Positions 60,608 through 64,000 of a stretch of DNA of 64,000 nucleotides are shown in pieces. The first letter of the stretch is position 1, and each line of letters begins with the position of its first letter. Origin of the DNA: Hebobacterum sp964559435 (lineage in GTDB: Bacteria > Armatimonadota > Hebobacteria > Hebobacterales > Hebobacteraceae); the NCBI GenBank assembly GCA_964559435.1, contig CAZLHI010000007.1:1-64000 (forward strand), given 5' to 3'. The position numbers and the translations under genes were made by a program. The notes under the pieces were generated by a model. That model did not search any database. It worked only from the letters and a program-made list of their open reading frames with translations, and was not told the origin of the DNA.

Positions 60608-60898
60608 ATGGAGATGATGGATTGCCCACACTGCAGGACGCAGAACTCCGTCAAGCGCGACTACTGCTATCAGTGTGGGGGAGAACTGCAGGGGGAGCCA
60701 AATACCACGGCCGACCTGGAGTACGTACCGACCTGCGCTAGCTGCGCCCGTGCAGCGATCTTTCCGCCGCCCGGGCGGACGATAGCCCAGGACCAAGTTT
60801 GGTGCATGGAGCGCGACGAAGCGGTCCCTTCCGGACAGATGGCTGGGGACTGCTTTGCAGAGCCCTTCGGCTGGAAGCGGGAGGACATTCTGGACTGA
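60608..60898 (+). CDS. small zinc-ribbon protein
   Basis: A 96-residue protein with an N-terminal zinc ribbon, CPHCRTQNSVKRDYCYQCGGEL (CxxC...CxxC) near residues 6-24, and two further CxxC-like pairs, CASCAR near residue 43 and WCMERDE near residue 65. It likely binds zinc or mediates protein contacts; no enzyme domain is visible. The ATG at 60608 has AAGAGGAGC upstream. The stop overlaps a CTG start of the next gene by 4 bases. Confidence 0.75.
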   Translation: MEMMDCPHCRTQNSVKRDYCYQCGGELQGEPNTTADLEYVPTCASCARAAIFPPPGRTIAQDQVWCMERDEAVPSGQMAGDCFAEPFGWKREDILD

Positions 60899-62013
60899 GG
60901 CCTAAGGTCCCACTAGCAGCCATATTGCTGTTGTCCGCGCTCTGGCCTGGCGTCGGCAGGGCCGCCCAGCCCTTCGCGTACGCACGCCGCACCGTGGCAG
61001 GTGTCGAGCTGCACGTCATCGACGCCGACCTCAACGACCGGCGCCTCGTCGTTTCGCCGGCAATCGCCGCCGAAGGCATCGGTCGCAGCGAGCCATTCTC
61101 GAGCTTCGTTCGCCGCCTGCGACCGGCAGCAGCCATCAACGGGACCTTTTTCGACAAGAAAAGCCTGCGGCCGATCGCGGACATACTGATTGACGCTAAG
61201 CTAGCGAACTTCGGGGGTATCGGGACGGCCGTCGCCTTTAGCGAGGACGGCGTCGACTTCGTGCGAGTGCCCAAGAGCCGGCACGTGGATTGGTCGGGGT
61301 ATCGGGCGGCCATTGGTGGCGGACCGCTGTTAGTATGGGAGGGTTTTGCGAAGCCGCTTCCCGGTGGCGAGGGGTTCGGGGACCCGAGCGTGTTCGCGCG
61401 CGCGGCCCCACGCACGGCGATCGGGGTGACCGGCGAGAATCACCTTCTCCTGGTGGCGACCACGCGAGGGGCATCCCTGTCCAGGCTCGCGGTGGCAATG
61501 CGAGAGCTGGGAGCGCTCTATGCGTTCAACCTGGACGGCGGTAGCTCGGTGGCGATGTGGTTTCGCCGGCAGATGATCGCGCGTCCGAGCAGGCCGCTCA
61601 CGAACGTCCTCTGCGTCTACCTTGCAAAGGAGCCCACGACCGGCGCACGATTGCGGCCACCCGGAGGCCTCGATTGGCGCGGCGGCCACCAACCGCGCCC
61701 AGTACTTCACTTCGCCGCCGGGGAGCTGTGTGTCTCGGTGCAGCTGCCGCGCCGATGGGAGGGAAAGCAGTCCGTGGTCATCACATCAGACAAGCCCCTG
61801 CCAGACGACTGGGTGGTCTCCATACGCTTCGACGACCAGCCGACCCCAGCAGCGGTCGCCGGCGAACTGCCCGCAGAACTCTCCTTGGATTTCTCCGCTT
61901 TCGAGGGACACAAGCACCGCCTCTGGGTAGAGGTCGTGGACGAGCAGGGGAAGGCCATGGGGCGTGTCGAGCGAATCTTCAAGTCAGGGACCCCTGGTCA
62001 TCACGCGTGGTAG
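60895..62013 (+). CDS. secreted phosphodiester glycosidase-like (NAGPA) protein
   Basis: A protein of about 372 residues matching the NAGPA/DUF2233 phosphodiester-glycosidase family. It has a signal peptide (KVPLAAILLLSALWPGVGRA), then the conserved AAINGTFFDKKSLRPIADILID near residue 78 and LYAFNLDGGSSVAMWF near residue 207, with IGGGPLLVW between them. The C-terminal 120 residues add a beta-rich domain. The start is unusual: no ATG, GTG or TTG fits the signal peptide, while a CTG at 60895 overlaps the previous stop by 4 bases and has GGGAGGA upstream. Its substrate may be a sugar-phosphate cap on exported glycans. Confidence 0.75.
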   Translation: MRPKVPLAAILLLSALWPGVGRAAQPFAYARRTVAGVELHVIDADLNDRRLVVSPAIAAEGIGRSEPFSSFVRRLRPAAAINGTFFDKKSLRPIADILIDAKLANFGGIGTAVAFSEDGVDFVRVPKSRHVDWSGYRAAIGGGPLLVWEGFAKPLPGGEGFGDPSVFARAAPRTAIGVTGENHLLLVATTRGASLSRLAVAMRELGALYAFNLDGGSSVAMWFRRQMIARPSRPLTNVLCVYLAKEPTTGARLRPPGGLDWRGGHQPRPVLHFAAGELCVSVQLPRRWEGKQSVVITSDKPLPDDWVVSIRFDDQPTPAAVAGELPAELSLDFSAFEGHKHRLWVEVVDEQGKAMGRVERIFKSGTPGHHAW

Positions 62014-62057
62014 CCGATGCCGATCAGCATCGGCCATTCTGCAGGGCACAACATCAC

Positions 62058-63413
62058 ATGCCGCCCTCCTCCATGAAGTACAAGATCCTCACTTATGGCT
62101 GCCAGATGAACGAGGCCGATTCCGGCCTCATGGCAGCGATTCTCGAACGGGCCGGGTGGAAGCAAGCAGCCGCCCGCGAGGAGGCCGACCTGATTGTTCT
62201 GAACACCTGCTCGGTGCGGCAGCGGCCCGAGCACAAAGTCTACAGCTTGCTGGGCGACCTGCGCCGCTGGAAGCGATCGAGGCCGGGTGCCCTCCTAGCA
62301 GTATCAGGTTGCATGGCCCAGCGAGCAAGCGATGACATACTGGCCCGTGCTCCTCACGTTGACATCGTGATCGGTACTCGCTGGTTTCACCGCATTGCAG
62401 AGCTGGCCGATCGCGCCCTCGGCGGAGACAGGCCGATAGTCGAACTGGGACTGGGCGAAGATCCCTCGAAGGCGAGATGTCCCGAGATTGATGCGATCGT
62501 CGCTGCGCGCCTGCGGGCCTTCGTACCCATCATACGAGGCTGCTCGAACTTCTGCACATACTGCGTTGTGCCCTACGTACGGGGTGACGAAACGAGCCGC
62601 ATCCCAAGCGAGATCGAGCGGGAAGTCGGATCGCTCGTGAGACGCGGCACGCGAGAAGTGACCCTCCTCGGGCAGAATGTGCTGGCATATGGCCGAGACC
62701 TTGCCAGACCACTGACATTCGATGGTCTGCTCTCTCGCCTCAACAGTATCGAGGGGCTCTGGCGCATCCGTTTCACAACCTGCCACCCACGAGATGTGAG
62801 CGATGAACTTGTGGAGGCGATGGCAGAGCTGCCCCGGGTCTGTGAGCACATCCATCTGCCCATCCAGTCGGGGACGGATCGGCTGCTTCGGGAGATGAAC
62901 CGAGGATATACGACGGAGCACTACCTCGGGGTCGTGGACGGTCTTCGATCGCGGGTTGCTGGCATCGCCATCACGACTGACATCATGGTGGGTTCCCCTG
63001 GGGAGACAGAGCAGGAGTTCCAGGACAGCCTTCGTCTGTACGAACGGATGCAATTCGACTCCGCTTTCACGTTCGCCTACTCGCCGCGCCCTGGCACCGC
63101 GGCGGCCGAGCGGGAAGACCAAGTCCCGCGCAGGACTCGCCTGGAACGTCTGGCCCGACTCATTGACCTCCAGAATCGCATCACAGTGGCGCGCAATCAG
63201 CGGGAGATAGGGGAGGAGGCCGAGATACTCGTGGACGGCCCGGCTCAGCGCGGCGAGGGACTGCTGGCCGGGCGCACCCGGGGAAACAAGCAGGTCGTCT
63301 TTCCCGGCCATCACGGGCTCGTCGGCTTGCTCGTGACTGTCCGTCTCCGGGAAGCTCATTTGTGGGGCTTCCGCGGAGAAGTTGGCGGTGTCCCTCCCGC
63401 CCTGGCACGCTAG
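62058..63413 (+). CDS. miaB: tRNA-2-methylthio-N6-dimethylallyladenosine synthase
   Basis: A 451-residue radical-SAM methylthiotransferase that modifies A37 of tRNAs. It has the N-terminal MTTase domain with YKILTYGCQMNEADS, VLNTCSVRQRPEHKVYS and AVSGCMAQR cysteines, the radical-SAM GCSNFCTYCVVPYVRG near residue 158, and a C-terminal TRAM domain beginning near residue 383. All six Fe-S cysteines are visible. It starts at ATG 62058; 62073 (MKYKILTYG) is possible. No miaA is adjacent, and the preceding secreted glycosidase is unrelated. Confidence 0.95.
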   Translation: MPPSSMKYKILTYGCQMNEADSGLMAAILERAGWKQAAAREEADLIVLNTCSVRQRPEHKVYSLLGDLRRWKRSRPGALLAVSGCMAQRASDDILARAPHVDIVIGTRWFHRIAELADRALGGDRPIVELGLGEDPSKARCPEIDAIVAARLRAFVPIIRGCSNFCTYCVVPYVRGDETSRIPSEIEREVGSLVRRGTREVTLLGQNVLAYGRDLARPLTFDGLLSRLNSIEGLWRIRFTTCHPRDVSDELVEAMAELPRVCEHIHLPIQSGTDRLLREMNRGYTTEHYLGVVDGLRSRVAGIAITTDIMVGSPGETEQEFQDSLRLYERMQFDSAFTFAYSPRPGTAAAEREDQVPRRTRLERLARLIDLQNRITVARNQREIGEEAEILVDGPAQRGEGLLAGRTRGNKQVVFPGHHGLVGLLVTVRLREAHLWGFRGEVGGVPPALAR

Positions 63414-63444
63414 AGTTCAGGCGCTGAGCTACCCAGACCTCCTG

Positions 63445-63473
63445 TTGACATGCAAACACATGTGTGCTATTAT
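63445..63473 (+). promoter_or_regulatory. strong promoter P1 upstream of nrdR
   Basis: Consensus TTGACA (63445-63450), a 17-base spacer and TATTAT (63468-63473) with TGC before the -10. The spacer holds a perfect 10-base palindrome, ACACATGTGT (63457-63466). The expected start is near 63480. Confidence 0.8.
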
Positions 63474-63504
63474 CCAAACATGTCCGCGGTAAAGCTGGCG
63501 GCTC

Positions 63505-63533
63505 TTGACATACTACATCTAGTATGGTATATA
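63505..63533 (+). promoter_or_regulatory. promoter P2 upstream of nrdR
   Basis: TTGACA (63505-63510), a 17-base spacer and TATATA (63528-63533) preceded by TGG. The spacer is almost wholly an inverted repeat (63510-63525), and a 12-base palindrome TGGTATATACCA (63525-63536) covers the -10, so repressor binding here would block RNA polymerase. Confidence 0.75.
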
Positions 63534-63555
63534 CCACCGCTTCTACCATATAGCG
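63510..63555 (+). promoter_or_regulatory. candidate NrdR box pair
   Basis: ATACTACATCTAGTAT at 63510-63525 is a perfect inverted repeat (ATACTA and TAGTAT arms) resembling the 16-base NrdR box pattern. A weaker related element, CCATATAGCG, is at 63546-63555. Their centres are 33 bases apart, close to the three-turn spacing known for paired NrdR boxes. The match is from memory of the consensus. Confidence 0.45.
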
Positions 63556-63567
63556 GGGTTGTTCGCA

Positions 63568-64000
63568 GTGAGGTGTCCATTCTGTCAGCACCGGGACAGC
63601 CGGGTCCTGGACTCAAGGACCAGCGATGATGACGCGGTGGTCAGGCGCCGACGCGAGTGCCCGGAGTGCGGCCGGAGATTCACTACCTACGAGCGGCCTA
63701 CCGAAGTGCGCGTCTACGCAGTCAAGAAAGACGGGCGTCGGGAGCCTTTCGACCGCGAGAAAATACTAGCCGGGATCGGCAAAGCGTGCGAGAAGCGCCC
63801 CATAAGCCGAGAGGCCGTTGAGGAGGCGGCCGACGCAATCGAACGCCGAGTGAAGGATCAACTCTCAGAAGAGGTGCCGACGAGCGAGATCGGCGCGTGG
63901 GTGATGGACGCGCTGAGGGAGCTGGACGCGGTCGCCTATGTGCGCTTCGCGTCGGTATACAAAGAGTTCCGAGACACGGATTCATTTGTGAAGGAGGTCG
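63568..64000 (+). CDS. nrdR: transcriptional repressor NrdR (partial)
   Basis: The window holds 144 codons of NrdR, usually about 150, so only the last few residues are missing at the edge. The zinc finger MRCPFCQHRDSRVLDSR and CPECGRRFTTYER opens the protein, followed by the ATP-cone domain (VKKDGRREPFDREKILAGI, then IGAWVMDALRELDAVAYVRFASVYKEF). NrdR represses ribonucleotide reductase genes in response to dATP/ATP. It starts with GTG at 63568. Two promoters and palindromic elements just upstream suggest autoregulation or control of a co-transcribed nrd gene beyond the window. Confidence 0.94.
   Translation, partial: MRCPFCQHRDSRVLDSRTSDDDAVVRRRRECPECGRRFTTYERPTEVRVYAVKKDGRREPFDREKILAGIGKACEKRPISREAVEEAADAIERRVKDQLSEEVPTSEIGAWVMDALRELDAVAYVRFASVYKEFRDTDSFVKEV

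Noticed and set aside
1..64000. Mobile elements, CRISPR array or defence island
   Set aside because: No transposase, integrase, direct-repeat array, Cas protein or toxin-antitoxin pair was recognised; the DUF4132-like protein alone is not enough.

Overview
The window is a gene-dense stretch of visibly high-GC bacterial chromosome with about 60 genes and almost no intergenic space. I see no transposase, integrase, CRISPR array, rRNA or tRNA, so it reads as core chromosome. A TolC-family outer-membrane protein and lipoprotein and secreted signal peptides point to a diderm. A Leu T-box riboswitch, DUF951, DUF1385, MutS2, ThyX, TrpB2, DUF6259 and DUF6785 families suggest an uncultured lineage on the Terrabacteria or Armatimonadota-like side. 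That placement is inference only; no marker here is decisive.

Layout. 1-7.2 kb: a QueG-like Fe-S protein, a GT2 glycosyltransferase, an ECF sigma/anti-sigma pair, a uronate isomerase-like amidohydrolase, a DUF6259 protein and a winged-helix protein. 7.2-13.7 kb (minus): pyrF, a 900-residue DUF4132-like protein, argS and a CBS-DUF1385 membrane protein. 14.1-23.4 kb (plus): one operon ilvD-ilvB-ilvN-(membrane domain)ilvC-leuA-leuC-leuD behind a sigma-70 promoter, a T-box with a CUC (Leu) specifier and an intrinsic terminator. 23.4-34.4 kb: DUF951, TolC, a class III aminotransferase, rtcA, thyX, an orphan solute-binding lipoprotein, a GNAT enzyme, mutS2 and a membrane glycosyltransferase. 34.4-44.4 kb (minus): a long directon with BON, mutS, DUF1015, a sugar-phosphate isomerase-like protein, a flavodoxin, a family B DNA polymerase, a ROK kinase, an FAH-family enzyme and a VOC protein. 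44.7-47.1 kb: two small proteins and trpB2. 47.1-50.3 kb (minus): HAD, HAD, QueG-like Fe-S protein and methyltransferase behind a clear promoter. 50.4-52.7 kb: three poorly known membrane or secreted genes, one a truncated beta-helix protein. 52.7-59.4 kb (plus): two-subunit class I fumarase, hisH-hisA-hisF, a DUF6785 transporter-like protein and a HisI-cytidylate kinase fusion. 59.4-64 kb: a secreted protein, a zinc ribbon, a phosphodiester glycosidase-like protein, miaB and the start of nrdR behind two promoters and possible NrdR boxes.

The most unusual items are the HisI-Cmk fusion, the membrane domain in frame with IlvC, an ArgS with no HIGH signature, an RtcA shortened in its glycine-rich motif, a three-copy palindromic motif around 44.4-45.7 kb, and a recurrent extended -10 element (GTGCTATAAT-like). 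I found no clear new defence or mobile system.
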